A stretch of 64,000 nucleotides of DNA from Phytophthora hibernalis (GCA_012656075.1 JAAKBF010000252.1:62001-126000); one strand, 5' to 3'; shown: positions 1-12,468, numbered from the stretch's first letter. The notes: generated by a model not told the origin, from the letters alone. Translations and numbers: made by a program.

Positions 1-443
1 AATACGACGCAACTTCGATCTGGTCATAATGTCGACCGTCGCACAAAGCAATGAGCGGTGCCATGGAGTCCTTGGGATTCCTGCTTTTCCAATTCTTGAC
101 GAAATCCGCCACTTGGGTGGACTTGGGCGCCGGACCAGCCATGAATTGCTCGTCGACAAGCGCACACAAGAGGATGTACAGCCTTGTATTAGTAGTTTTC
201 TCACCACCACTCAGACTGTTAAAAATATAGTCCTTCATTTTTTGTGTCAATTTTCGCTCCACCAGAGTCTGGGGGGTCGTTTATGTCCATCGCATGATCG
301 CCTTGACGGAACACCTCACACGTGTTTGAGGACAGGCACATCTTAAACTTGTAGCGACATGGACAGGGCGGAGGCAGCTCAGAAAACCCAAGGTTGAGAC
401 GTTCTTGCTGCTTCTTACAGCGCTTGGAGCGACACGGAGCCAT
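1..443 (-). pseudogene. MULE-type transposase N-terminal fragment (runs off left edge)
   Basis: Read on the minus strand, 443 to 219 gives a basic/Cys-containing start (MAPCRSKRCKK...PCPCRYKFKMCL) and a neighbouring frame from about 250 to 1 stays open with MKDYIFNSLSGGE, then FVKNWKSRNPKDS and LCDGRHYDQ. These are features I associate with the N-terminal region of Mutator-like transposases common in Phytophthora. The two frames join across an A-rich run near 245, so the copy is frameshifted. The catalytic part would lie left of the window. Family assignment is from recognition of the pattern, not a search. Confidence 0.55.
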
Positions 444-1397
444 CTGGGACCGAATTGTGTGCGAGCAGCGATGGAGATCGTAGTCACAGTCAAGTAAATG
501 GTGTTTCGTACAGCAACTTGATTCATTTTACCGACAGCGTGTGTAGGCATTGATGTCCTGAACCCTCACAAGGTTTCATTGGTCGTAGATCGCCAAATCT
601 GTGTCCATGTGGCGTCCTCTGCACCGCTATCTGGGTCAGAGGTCCGCCAATTCAGTATGATATTGTATTAAACAGCCGCCATCTCAATAATAAAAACCAA
701 TTCCTGGCGAAGCAATATTAAATATTGCCGCAATTTATTTTGTATTGTTACATAAACGCGTCGTCTTCTACTTCCACTTCCTCTCTCTCCAGGCGTTCCT
801 TTCAGAATTATGACGCGGACCCTGTTGGTTTGATACATGCATCACATTTGGGACCAGAAGCATTTAATTGCATCTATTATTTGATGCATGTATCTTAGTC
901 AACAGAGATACCCCTTGTAAAGTTCACGTAAAAGGAGCTAACGTTAGCCAAAATTCCAACCGCTTCTCCACTGACTTCCATACACTATAACTACAGCGAT
1001 TATGCCGGCAGTGCTAATCTACTACATGCACTGCATGTAAACGCAATTCCGCTTTCAGGGACACTGCTGCACGAAGCGCAAAAGTGTTAGCTCGACATGG
1101 CTACATTCAACTTCCTGTTTCGACCCAACCAACGAAATAGTAGGTGTTACCCTCTATCACGAGCTCCGCCAGGTTACATAAAACCTGAGTGGTGTTTGCG
1201 GGGTTTAATTAAAACGCTTGGTGTCGATTATCCTGTCTATTTACGGGCGCTCGGGTACTACAACCATCCTCGATCGCTATTTAATACTTTTGCAGTATTT
1301 ATTGTCAATATTGTGGCAAAATAAAATTGTATTGGAATCGACGAACCCTAATAATAAATATTTTTATTGGAAACACAATTAACCCTATTGCGACCAA
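444..1397. other. No recognisable gene; AT-rich transposon flank
   Basis: About 950 bases between the MULE fragment and the truncated gypsy element. Only short open frames occur and none has a recognisable motif. The right end at about 1398 is where gypsy protease-like coding begins abruptly, so this edge is the 5' truncation point of that element. Confidence 0.5.
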
Positions 1398-1882
1398 CCC
1401 ATGGCTCGAAAAGCATGAGCCCTGGATTGACTGGCGCGGCAAAGCCATTGAGCTAGCCGGCCTGCGGCTTCTGACAGAGCCTTAGTGAGTAATGTTCCCA
1501 CCTCTGTCCGAACCAAGGCTCTAATGGACGCCGATGGAATACCGCGGAGGCCTCTGCTGCTAACGAACTTGCAGCAAGCCCAGGGGTCTTGGGTAAATCC
1601 AGACCCGCGAGGGAAGATGCAACGCCAGCATCTTCCAGCGCACCAAGTTGTTGCGCCGTATGTGCATCAACGAAGTCCGCGAAGGACGAAGCCCGTCTAC
1701 GAGAGGGCACAAGCCCACGTGAGACCGGAGAGGTCGAGACCGTGGCCAGCGCGGAGGTCCTCTAGTGTGGGTAACGCAGTTCCACACGGGTCAGTACAGA
1801 CCCTAGGCGCTGTGCCGAGGCAAGATAAGGCAGTGGGTAACGAAGAACCACGCCAGAAGACGGCGGTGGCTAACAGAGTACC

Positions 1883-4800
1883 ATGCCAAGTGTCTCAACA
1901 AGATGTCAAGACCGAAGCTTGGGGGCGAAGCTTGGAGTCGGTGGAGGCTCCTCGGCGCCGCCGCCAGAAGAACGCTATCATATCTTCGACGGCGAGACTG
2001 GCCGCAAGGTCAAGTCCGGGTCGGTGCAACTAGTGACCCTGCCAGAGATGCCAGAGCTTCTGAATCTCAAAGCAATGTCGATGAGCGAGTTTTTGGCCGA
2101 TCTAAAGGCCGGCGGGATCTCGGAGATGGTACTCCTACGACCGGAGTCCACTCCTGAAGAAGCGAACTATTCCTCTTTAATGGACGAGGACGTCCTGGAG
2201 GAGTTCAGGAAGCAGCGCGCAACGCGCTTGGATTATGAGATTCTCAAGAACCCGAATGATCCGGCCTACGGCTTGGTCCGGGAATTCTCGGATGTGGTGT
2301 CGAAGGACCCACCATCCCAACTCCCTCCGGACCGAGGAGTGCGGCACGAGATTGACCTCGTGCCTGGCACCAAATACTGCGTTACCAGGCAGTGGCCACT
2401 GCCCCGTGAGGAGTGCGAGGTCATTGATGCCTTCTTTTCCGCCAAGGCGAAGGCAGGCATGGTGCAAGAATCGAAGTCTCCGCACTCGACGCCCATTCTG
2501 CGTTCGCAAGCCGAACGGGAAGTGGCGTCTGGCTCACGCCTATAACAAGCTGAACAGCGCAACGGAGCCGGCCCAGACACCCATCCCTCAAAAGATGTGT
2601 TGTTAAACAACATGGCCGGCTGTGAGCTATATAGCGCACTGGATCTGGTGGACGGGTACTACCAGATCCTGATGCGTCAGAGCGACAGACCGCTCACCGC
2701 GGCCAGCACCTAGCGGGATGCTTTGGGAATGGCTAGTGATGCCGCAGGGCCTGTACAATGCCCCAGCGACTTTCAATCGCTTGGTCACGCAGTTGTTCCG
2801 ACACTTGCGCGCCTTCACGCAGACGTACTTTGACGACATCTTCGTCTATAGCCGTGCCGAGGAAGGCAAGACGGCTATTGAAGTGCATCTTGAGCACCTC
2901 TGTCGAGTGTTCGAGGTCATGAGAGCCAACAAGCTCTATGCTAACATCGACAAGTGCGTCTTTGCCGCCGGAGAAATCAAGGTACTCGGCTGTTTTGTCA
3001 ACAGCGTCGGCGTTCGCGCAGACCCCGAGAAGATCCGAGCCGTCTCAGCCTGGCCGACGCCGAGATCCCAAAAGGATCTGCGTAGGTGGCTGGGTTTGGC
3101 CAACTACTTGCACAAGTACAGTGCGGGATACGCCTTGTCCGATTTGCTGAAAAGGACATTGAGTGGCGCTACCACCAAGGCGCGTTTGACAGCATCAAGG
3201 CGAGACTTCAATGCGCACCGGTCCTGGCTCTGCCGAACGAGACGAAGCCGTTCAGTGTCGTCTGCGACGCCTCCAAATATGCAACCGGCTGCGCGCTGTT
3301 GCAAAACGATGAGGAAGGACACGAGCGAGTTATCTCGTTTCAATCCAGGCAGCTTAAGGCCGCCGAAAGGAACTACCCTGTGCACGACAAGGAGCTCCTC
3401 GCAATGAAATACGCCCTGGTGAAGTTCCGGGTGCATCTTCTGGGCTCAACACCCTTTGTGATCTACACCGACCACGCGTCCTTACGGACGGCGACACCTG
3501 TCACAGCGGATGGCGCGCTGGTTGTCATTCTTCGCGAAATACAACTTCCGCGTTGAATAGAAGCCAGGCAAGCTGAACGTGCTTGCCGACGCGCTGTCAC
3601 GCCGTCTAGACTACGAACTGGCTCACATTACGAGAGCCACGAGTGATCTGTATGATCGGATACGCATGGCGTATCGGGACGATGAGACGCTGGCGCCTAT
3701 CGTCCGCTACCGCTCTGCCGGTAAGGACGCCAAACCGACATGGCTCTCGACGCGGCAGCGTTCGCGCATGCACCGCTATGAGTGGTCAGACGGGCTACTC
3801 TACTTCCGCGTAGATCCAGCCGACCCTCCTCGGGTAGTCTTTGCGAGCGACGAAGATCTGAAGTATGACATACTTCTGGAGGCGCACGACACGCCTTCAG
3901 GTGGCCATCTTGGCCGGGAGAAGACGTTCGTCTCCGTGTCAATGCAGGCCACATGTACAAGTGGGTCGCCACGTACGTCAAGACATGTGAAACATGTCAG
4001 CGTGTGAAGCCCTCGGCCCACGCTTCGGCACCTCTTCAGAGTCTGCCTGGCCCGGCGGACTGCTGGAAGTCAATGAGCCTCGACTTCGTCTTCGGACTAC
4101 CGGCTGACGCCAGAGGCAACACCGGCATCCTGGTGTTTGTCTGCCGACTGAGCAAGATGGTGCATCTCGCTCCAGTCCCCGATACGGTGACAGGGGAACA
4201 TACTGCAAAGCTGTTCCTCGATGGCGTGAACCGCTATCACGGTCTTCCAGAGACCATTGTCTCTGATCGAGACCCGCGCTTTACGGCCAGGTTCCGGAAG
4301 ACCCTGTTCCAATTACTCGAAACCAGACTTCTGATGTCCACCGCGGACCATCCACAAACGGATGGCCAGACGGAGCGGGTTAACCGCGTCCTCGAAGACA
4401 CGCTTCGGAGTGTCTGTGCGGACTCTCCAGGCGCTTGATCGGACCGCCTGCCTATGGTTGAGTTTGCACTCAACAACGCGGTTCACGCGTCGACTGGATT
4501 TTCCCCGTTCTACCTGAACGGGCTACGGCAGCCCCAAGTGCCAGTGACACTATGGGGAAGCTCTGCGGCTTCCATCGTAAGTGGGGAGAGGCTCGGAAAG
4601 CTCTTTCCTTCCAAGTGTCTGACGTGACACCGGTCGCATTGCGAAAGCAATTAAAGATCTTTATCGATGACATGCTTAATATCATAAGTCGGGTTAGGGA
4701 TGATATGGCTACCGCCCAAGATAAACAAAAGGAGTACTCTGACAAGCATGGAAGAGGAAACATCAACGTGTTTAATGTGGGTGACTTAGTGCTACTTGAC

Positions 4801-5786
4801 ACTAGGAACTTACCACTAAATCTGGTAAGCTCCGTTGGTAGCAACCAGCTGAAGCACCGCTTCATTGGACCTTTCACAGTCCTGGCCAGACACGGTGCGG
4901 CCTACACGATCGACTTGCCTAAGTCGATGACGACCCACCCGACTTTCTATGTGGGTCGTCTGAAGAGGTATCACAATCCTCAAGGCGATGGCCCTCATAC
5001 GGAAGAGGAGGAGGTCCCCGCAACGGCGACGTCACCTCCACGAATCGAGACGAGGTCTCAGTTGGTGGGGCCAACGACGAAGAATACGGCCGCTGAAAAG
5101 AGGCCTGGTCGTACATCGGCTGCGTGTACGACGGACTCCCACCAAATCAAGGGCCGTACGCGTACGGGCCGTATTGGTAAGGCTGCGCGTACGCATAAGC
5201 CTGCGGTTGAAGCTGGGACTGAGCCTGAGCCCGAGAATGAGTCTCCCGAGGGAGACACCAGTTCAACTCGCGTCGGAGCTCGGCAATCTCCCCGCGGAGA
5301 TTGTCACGATCAAGCTCGGTCATCCGACGATCCACTCGCTCGTGAATGTCGCCAACTTCGTGGCGCAGATCCGCCAAAGAAACTTGCATGGCCTCAAGAG
5401 CCCCGCGCTTCCCGGACTGCGCAGCATCCTGTCAAGACCCAAAGCAATCTCAAGGGCGTACACCCGGTCACGAAGTTGCCGGATCTCATCCTGCTGGACA
5501 AGCACGAACGAGTCCCTGGTCCCAGTCACGGGCCTTGGTGCCTCCTGTCGCGCCGGAGCATCGTACTCAAATGCGTGGGAGGCCCCGCCGGCTCTCCTTG
5601 ACCGTAATGGACCACCTTGAGCGAGTTCTCCGCGAGAGGAGCCGCCAAGGGGAGCGCCAACGTTTGGTAAAGTGGCGGGATTACCCCTCGTCACAGAACT
5701 CATGGGAGCCGATTGAACGGCTCCAGGTTGACTACCCGAAGGCTGTCGAGAACTGGAAACAGACCCGCCTGCAGCTTCGTAAGTAG
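1883..5786 (+). pseudogene. Ty3/gypsy pol polyprotein: RT, RNase H, integrase, chromodomain (frameshifted)
   Basis: In order: RT with LDLVDGYYQI, PQGLYNAPATF and the catalytic YFDD box (2640-3110); RNase H with VVCDASKYATGCALL and YTDHASL (3165-3545); integrase zinc region with HDTPSGGHL and CETCQRVK, then catalytic positions in LDFVFGLP, VSDRDPRF and QTDGQTERVNR (3880-4430); an integrase C-terminal fold near HPTFYVGRLKRYH (4935); and a chromodomain, LVKWRDYPSSQNSWEP (5590-5786). Several frameshifts and an in-frame stop (near 4436) break the frame, so this copy cannot act by itself. The chromodomain stop is at 5784-5786. The chromodomain is typical of chromoviruses, which use it to target integration to chromatin. 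Confidence 0.85.
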
Positions 5787-7060
5787 TCCTGGCCTTCTTG
5801 GCCGAATGCGGTGGTATAGCGACAGCAGCCGCGACTCTATACCCGCGCTCGTTGTGAGCGCTGATCATGGCTTTACGCCGGAGCTCCTCCATTTGACTTG
5901 TAAGCTGACGCTTACTGATCAGATGAGCGAACTCGATGCGAAAGTCACGCTGATCGAGAATGGCGGACATACTCTGTTCGCCCCGGAGGCGGTCGATCTC
6001 CTGAGGGCGAAACCCCAAAGGAAGAGCCACTTCCAGAAGGGATCCTCCGCCTGAGCACTCGTCGAAGTGTTCACGGGTTGGACCCAGGGATAACCCCAAA
6101 CGGGCACAAGCCCACCTTTGTTCTCAGCCTTCTTGCAAAGGCTAGTGAACTCCATGAGCGGGGCTCAGTGCGTTGCCAACAACACGCATCTGGCAGCCTC
6201 TAAGTTGTTGTGAAACAACGGGTGGACCTCCACCAAAGCCCGCTCGAAAGCGCCCTTGAGGTTCGCCCTCCGATAAGGCCGCGCGGTGCCACGAGCTGCT
6301 CCAAGAACAACGGAGATTCTGTGTTCTCATCGGGCGGGAAGTAGCCCTTCAAATACGGAGACTCGGCGCGCAAAGTGCCCTGCAGGCGAGCAGCCGCAAG
6401 GCACTCCTGTTGTTCATCAAGAGCATTGACAACAACCTCGGGCACGTGAGCTTGCCCGTCCTCTTCTTCGGAATTGGACGAAGACTCGAACAACGGTCGT
6501 TCTTTCTCCGCCTTGGTCACCTCTTGGAGAGGTGACTGAGAAGCAGCACGCTTCTTGGTCGTGGCCCGCTCGTCCAGAATGACATGCGCGCGCTCATGAC
6601 CCTCCAACAGAGTCAGGCTCTTGGGAGGCGAAGCCTTTTCGACGACTCCATCACCAGCGTCGTCCGCGGCGGCTTTCGCCTGTGCGTCAGCACCAACAGC
6701 AGCACCAGGTTTGAACTCGTCGTCCTCGCTGAGCTCACTACCCATGGGCGACGACGGAGCGTCGTCTAGGTCAGCCTCATCGCCATAGTAACTGACCAGA
6801 GCGTTAAGCTCAGCGTCGATGGAGCCGACAGGACTGTGGTCCTTATAGACGAACCGAGGGTTCGGTTTGTCATCAGGCGACGTTGATCGCGATCGACTTC
6901 GTCGTTGCGATCCCACAGCCCAGTGGCCGCCTTGACGGCCTCATCGAGGGCAGAGCCCTTGCCGTGAGGCTTGGCCGGGTAAGACTTCGACCGCGAGGTC
7001 TTAGTCTTACGAGGTGCTTCCGCACCGTGGCGTGTCTTTTTAGGGCATATTGCACGGGCC
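5147..7060 (-). CDS. Antisense ORF of the gypsy element (coiled-coil protein, unknown function; frameshifted)
   Basis: The minus strand is open in three long stretches (about 6916-6200, 6099-5320 and 5389-5147), each joined by a single frame change. Conceptually it has a basic Ser/Arg-rich start, an acidic middle (ELNALVSYYGDEADLDD, FESSSNSEEED), a conserved-looking block (PYLKGYFPPDENTESPLFLEQL), then heptad-rich coiled coil (DEIRQLRDRVYALEIAL, LRGEIAELRRELNW) and a Tyr/Ala/Gly/Pro tail. It lies between the chromodomain and the 3' LTR in reverse orientation and overlaps the chromodomain coding. No catalytic motif is visible. It may instead be a composition-driven shadow over part of its length; the 5800-6916 part has no competing plus-strand gene. 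Confidence 0.4.
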
Positions 7061-7207
7061 GATGTGGAGGCCAGGGAGTACTTGGGGAAATGCCAACACC
7101 TTGAAAAAGCGGCGCTCAACTGTCGATTAAATTTGACCGCGGGAAATGTTGAGAAACCTCGTCTCGCTCCCGATTGGCTGGTACAGTCTCAGCCCAAGTG
7201 GGGAAGG

Positions 7208-7536
7208 ATGTAGCGGGGCTACCAGAAGAGTAAGATGGATACATATCGACTCCACGTCACTTATGGTGTGGGACACACCAGGGCCACGTCACGGACGTAC
7301 CACAGCCAACAGTTCATAGTACATATAGGACAAACTATAGGTTACTTAGAAATTGTATTACAGGCCAATTTGAGGTACACCTATAAATACACTCAGTCTT
7401 TAAACTACGCTATTCTAGCCCCTCAGCTCCCGCAGACCAGGAGCTAGTGAACTGCCTTCACTAAGAGTTTGTATACTCTTGAAGCTACGCTTCCTCAAGC
7501 ATGGTGCTTGTGTGACCCCGTCACACTGGTCTACAG
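7208..7536 (+). repeat. LTR of the gypsy family, plus orientation (3' LTR)
   Basis: Begins TGTAGCGGGGCTACC and ends near GGTCTACA, giving the TG...CA ends and short inverted termini TGTAG/CTACA. A TATA box (TATAAATA) sits at 7382-7389. The same sequence, with a 17-bp length difference near its start, recurs inverted at about 12490-12888. The open frame inside it is a by-product of the repeat. Confidence 0.75.
7382..7389 (+). promoter_or_regulatory. LTR TATA box
   Basis: TATAAATA inside the LTR, conserved in the inverted copy (rc at about 12691-12698). The position in the LTR fits the U3 promoter of an LTR retrotransposon. Confidence 0.45.
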
Positions 7537-9229
7537 GTTTGATCCAACGCTCGTTGACCTGACAAGGGAAGCGAGTGTTGTTGGTGGGACTCATACCATT
7601 TGGTAGTGAGAATTTCTGCGTGATCCTACACGACATTCCCCTGCGGGTCACCTAGTCAAGACACAATTGAATGTGCGGATAAAGGAGTTACAGCAGACAA
7701 TTCTCTTGTCAAAGTTGGGAAGGATTTCCAAGAAGATCTTTGAGATGGAGTGTTCACTCAGCATCAAGCACACATCTGTGATATAGCGGGATCCGTCAAA
7801 ATCTGGTTAAGACAGGATCCAACTTCCCAACAGCGCCCGAACACCAACTAACGGAGGGGGTACCCCGATCCGTGATTTGCTGAGCTTCTCACCTTGTGTG
7901 CCCGTTGGTGGGCTGGATCTGCTCTCTTTGCTCTCGGAAGAGATGTAGCGATGTGACTCTTGAACGTCCAAGCGGGACGCGGGGATGAAGCAGCGTCGCT
8001 CTGCCGGTTTGGGATCCAGATCCAAAACGATAAAGTCGAGCTTGGGTCTGGCGGCTCGGAGTTGATCCTGGGTGGGCTGGTTGCCTTTGGTGTGTGGTTG
8101 GTTCCTTCCTTTGCGATACTTGCCATTTCATATAGCTAAGTCTCTGGCGTTGAGAGACTGAGGATCCTAGATCAACACATGACAGTAGATCATTAGTGCA
8201 GGGCAAATTTGGCCAATCGAGAACTGTCTATTCGAGATTTTAGGGCTTCAATCCCGTACTTAAGGCAACAACAACGGTAAACCGTGACCTTTGTGTGACC
8301 CTTTAACTTCAAAAGCTAGATCTATGGAGTTGTCCAGGCCCCCTGTTGCTCCAAGGCGCTATTTCACGACATGTTGATTTTTGTATCCGTCTTTATCCAG
8401 ACCAGATGCTCCATAAACTACACTTCAAATAAGCCGTCTGGTCGATCATGTTGGAGCAAAATAAAAAAATAGCTCCAGACTTGGAATAGCTTCACAAACT
8501 ATAGTTATCTAATATATTACCCAGACTTACGCAAACAACCAGATCAACTACTTGCAGACTTGCCGACACCTAGTAAGGCCAATGTAATTCCCATTGGAAG
8601 ATGGAGGCGAAGCACCTGTGCACTTAGTGGCAAATTCAGCTCTGATTTACGGTTAAGTCCTATCTCATCCTCTACCTTATCCTATCTGTCCGCTACTGTC
8701 GTATGCGACCGGCTCTATGCCTCTTCTATGGTCTCCCCATATTTGTAATCGTCGCTCGTGGCAGATTCTCTGATGCATGTGGCGTAATCATCTGCATGCG
8801 TTACATCCATGATCTGGATCCGAGATCCGAGATCTATCGATCTTGGATTCGGATCCCGACTAGGTTAGTCCTGTGTGATTGTTCTCGCCCCTTGATCTAG
8901 GCGTGCACCTGATTCCTTCGCTGGCGCAGAATGCCCCTCTGTTTAGCCTCCCTGATACAGGCCTCGAAAACGACATCGTGGTGATCAGGCCCCGAGGTCC
9001 GACAGTCAATCCGTCACTTTGGATTCCGAAGCTGATGCTTCGGTGGTGGGATGTTGAGTGGGGGAAGAATTGACATCACAAGGATATGTTATAGCTATCC
9101 AGGAGTGTGACACCTTTCCTACTATTGGCGGATTGTATTCGATTAGAGAAATATTCGATTTGACGAGTTGACCTGGGAGATACCACCGGGGCTCTTAATG
9201 CATCTCGGAGAATTGATGGCTATGATACG
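7537..9229. other. No recognisable gene; unassigned repeat-like DNA
   Basis: Short frames only. There are several GGATCC/GATCT-rich stretches (for example 8810-8865) and no protein motif on either strand. By context it is either flanking DNA of the LTR or unclassified transposon debris. Confidence 0.4.
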
Positions 9230-10340
9230 TCTCTTGCGTTGACGATAAGTCATCATGGTAACCTCTCAAGGTTTGCTAATTCCGGAGGACATGCTTCTCA
9301 AGCTTGGTGTAAACACAAAGACCAAACTGGTGTTGCACCTGGGGATGTCTCGTGAGGATATGACGTAAACTGGGTGACCGTGGAGCAAGTTCGTGCACGC
9401 CAAGATGGAAGATGAGAGCTCACGCGCTGTGAGGTTGGCGTGTACCTGAACTACAGCCGACAGGGCAACGAAATATCCATCGTGGTCGTGTACGTGGATA
9501 CCTTCTCGTCACTGTGCCCAAGCCTAGTCTGGTGGGAGACTTCTTCGACACGATGAAAACTTTCTTAAGGGCCTCGGTGAGGTGAGGACGTTTCTTGGAA
9601 TGCGTGTGGAGTTGAACAACAGCGACGGATACTCGCTGAACTGACAGGCTGTCATAAATAAGCTGCTTGAGTAGCACGGTATCGCGGACGAGAACGGAGT
9701 TAATGTATAAATCGGAGAAGATAGCGACGAGGCTGAAGTGAAATATCCCCAGGTGCTTGTACAATTGGGCCCTAAAGTGGTGCCGATGATACGGGATTTC
9801 CGGTCGCTCGTGGCATTTCTACGTTGTATTTCCAAATGTAATTGCACTCGAGTACGAGATTTGAGAGATTCCAATCAGGAACTGGATGCACGGACATGAA
9901 CGTGGCCTGGGTCGCTGTACGCGACCGGATATCAGCTTCGCGGTTCAAAAGGCTACAAGGTGGACGCATCGACCAACTATGGGCGTCTGACGGCTAGGAA
10001 ATATGATCGCCAGGTATATCAAGGAGGCAAATTCTGCAGTCGCCGGTAGCCGATTCACCATTGCTGGATCGATGAAGCCGACGAGGGTGACATGAAGTCC
10101 GTGACTGGCGGGTTTATCACAATGGGGGTGGCTTTGTAAGAAGCACGCTCCCCAACACGGAAGTGAATCCATCCCGGTATCAGGCTCTGCTTGGATTACG
10201 GGAGCTGGTGCGCGAGGTCGTGCCCCGGTAGTGCCAATGGCGAAGTTGATCGACAAATAGACCACGATTCAGTAGCTGGATTTCGAGAATAACGTGGCCA
10301 GACGAACCGCTGGAATCGGATTCTAAGCTCGAATTGAAAG
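9230..10340 (+). pseudogene. Ty1/copia RT-RNase H relic
   Basis: Across several plus frames one reads the copia landmarks in order: an RT active-site relic VVVYVD near 9490, FLGMRVELNNSDGYSLN near 9600, NKLLE.HG near 9665, a degraded 'RDFRSLVAFLRC' block near 9790, 'CTDM/VRDRIS' and 'RLQGGRIDQLW' near 9930-9990, SVTGGFI near 10095 and ELVREVV near 10210. Stops and frameshifts are frequent. Gag and integrase are absent here, and no intact LTR was found next to it. Confidence 0.6.
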
Positions 10341-10399
10341 GCACCACGACTATGTTCTCGCTGCTCATCAAGCGCGGAACGAGATAAATTGGAAGTCCA

Positions 10400-11060
10400 A
10401 GAAGATCCTCGGAAAGGAGATGATGACGGAGATGACGATGTGCGTGCAAGTTTTTGGCGCAGGCACGCGTAAAGGATGTGGCTGCACAGTCCATGCGTGC
10501 GGCTGTGCGGACACGAGCACGATTTGCTCCTTTTGTCCACGATCAAACCGCCAGCAGGTATGCCCTTGATCTGCATGCGGCGTGCGTTTACAGAATGCAC
10601 ACTGTTAGTCACGAGCTTCTTTTCAGCGGCCGGGAGCTGCAGTGGCTTGAGGTTGACCTTGTAGAAAACGGCTGCAACCGATCCGATAGCAGGACGCAGA
10701 AGCACCGAAAAGCATCCCTGAGTGTACATAGCCGTTACAGACTCGTCAACCGTTTGGAGGCAGTAGCCGAAGCAGAACCAAGCGTCGCGGTTCAGAAACG
10801 CGAGCCGCGCCTTCGTTGGGGGTAGCCGGGCCACCAGGCACTGGATCTTTTAAATTATGTGGTACTGCTCGAGCGGGTTGTTTGCTGATGCATACCCGCC
10901 CGGCCTACGAAACGTTTGCCAGCGGTTAAATAGAAGACTTGTTATCCAAATCTTAGCGACATGGGCGGTTAACTTCCGCGCCGGAGAGTCTTGCCTTAAA
11001 GTTTGCCATTTCGAAAGGACTTGATCTTTTACATCAGGAAATTTGTATTCACTAGCGTAG
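10400..11060 (-). pseudogene. MULE transposase C-terminal fragment with SWIM zinc finger
   Basis: Minus-strand frames give SKWQTLRQDSPARKLTAHVAK and FNRWQTFRRPGGYAS, then NNPLEQYH, then (10834 downward) a conserved block ending in CSCPHSRTHGLCSHILYA, which fits the SWIM pattern CxCxnCxH seen at the C-terminus of Mutator-like transposases. It is fused at about 11060 to gypsy protease coding of the same strand, which marks an insertion or deletion junction. The DDE catalytic core is absent. Confidence 0.6.
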
Positions 11061-12468
11061 TCCATTAAGTCATACTTGTCCATGTCAAGAACGAGAAATC
11101 GTTCAGTCGAGTCGCAGTCTTCGAACTTGACTCCAAGATCCATAAGGACCTTAGGTACTTCTATCACATATCCGTTGGCAAGTCTGACTAAGACTTGTTC
11201 GTTACCTTTGCTCTCTCGCAGAGCATCGGCGTATTTGTCCCCATTCCGGGCGACTGACTGGCGGCGTGCAAAGTTCTTGGACGCCCCAGAATCAATCAGA
11301 ATTCTTAAGGGATGATTGTATCCCCGTACAATTGCGTGTACTACAAGCAGCCCTCCTCTGCCCTTCTTCGCTTCAAGAGTGCATAGACTCTCAGGGGCTA
11401 AACCTCCATGGTGCGCGCCAGCCGCATACCTCTCATGAAAGCTTAGTCTTTCCCAGCAGGGCGCCCCGTCCCTACTGGTTGCCTGCATTCCCTGGCCTTG
11501 GGATCGCGGCCTCTGCCAGCGACCCTTGGGACCAGAAGAGCGAGGAGGGAAACGCCTCCTTTGTCCACCCGCGGGACAGGCACGTTTCATGTGCCCGATC
11601 TTGCTGCAGCCGAAGCAACGTATGTCGTTCTGCTCGGCCAGTCCCAAGTCCATAGGAACAGGACCTCCGTCAGTTCTGGCCGGCACTGCCTACAGCAGTG
11701 CCCGTGGATGAAGAGTGCCAAGCAGACACAGGAGTGCGAGCCTGTTTGTGGCTGTACTCCTCTTGAGAGCGACCTGGACGGCCGCTTCCATGGTGTTGGC
11801 CTGCACGCAGAATAGTTGTGTGCGTGCGGGACCAACTCTCAGACCGTCCATGAACAAGGTAACCTTGATGTGTTCCGGTAGGGGGCTCCCCACCAGAGAC
11901 GCCGCGAGTACTCGCATCTCCTGGATATACTGTGCAGCTCACGCTTCCCTTGGTTACAGGCGAGGAAGCGTGAGCGCTGGCGATACTCATAGTTCGCCGG
12001 TAGAAATGCGGCTCTAAGCTGTTCACACAACTGGGCCCATGATGTGAAACATCCAGGGGTTGTAGCTTCGCGCGTATACGCCCAAGTCGTGGCTCGGCCA
12101 CCGAGATTGGAGAGCGCGAAAGCGACTCGAAGTTGCTCGGACGAGAGAAGGGCTGCGTCCATGGCCATCTCGACTTCTCGCGTCCAGAAGTGAAGGTTTT
12201 CACCTTCCTTCCCGTCATATGACTGAACCTTCAGCCTCAACGGCTTGGGCTGCATCGGCCTTGGCTCCGAAGGCCGGGCCTGCAGGTTGCCCTGCACATG
12301 GGCGATGAGCACTTGTTCATAAGCGTCGAACGCACTCACGCGTTCGACCTGCTCGGCATGTGTTGACATAACCAAGCTCTGCAAGGCATCTCTTCCGAAG
12401 ATGCCTGCCATCTTCCGGACCAACTCGAACTGCGAGTCGGTCAAGTGAGGAAACTCACTGCGATCCAT
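11060..12468 (-). pseudogene. Ty3/gypsy gag and protease (3'-truncated, frameshifted)
   Basis: Starts with ATG at 12468 (MDRSEFPHLTD) just inside the minus-oriented LTR. The gag body (LSSEQLRVAFALSNLGGRA) leads to a CCHC knuckle CFGCSKIGHMKRAC (about 11590-11630) and an aspartic protease signature LIDSGASKNF (about 11270). It stops matching at LDMDKYDL near 11060, just before the position where the plus-strand copy at 1398 begins. Frameshifts occur near 11840 and 11690. It encodes the nucleocapsid and protease part of the same family as the 1.4-7.5 kb copy. Confidence 0.75.

Larger units (their letters stand above)
1398..7536 (+). mobile_element. 5'-truncated Ty3/gypsy chromovirus-type retrotransposon
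   Basis: The element starts inside the protease C-terminus (PWLEKHEPWIDWRGKAI near 1400-1450), followed by reverse transcriptase, RNase H, integrase and a chromodomain, all on the plus strand up to 5786. It then carries about 1.4 kb with a long antisense frame and ends in a plus-oriented LTR at about 7208-7536. Gag and the 5' LTR are missing. The opposite-strand fragment at 11.06-12.89 kb carries the same LTR followed by gag and protease, so both appear to be halves of one family. The 3' limit of the LTR is approximate. Confidence 0.75.

Noticed and set aside
1097..1324. 75-codon plus-strand open frame
   Set aside because: No motif, no neighbour context, and it lies in transposon-flanking DNA.
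7235..7447. Open frame that repeats as a near-identical protein at 12630-12845
   Set aside because: The identity is due to the inverted LTR copies, not to a protein-coding gene.
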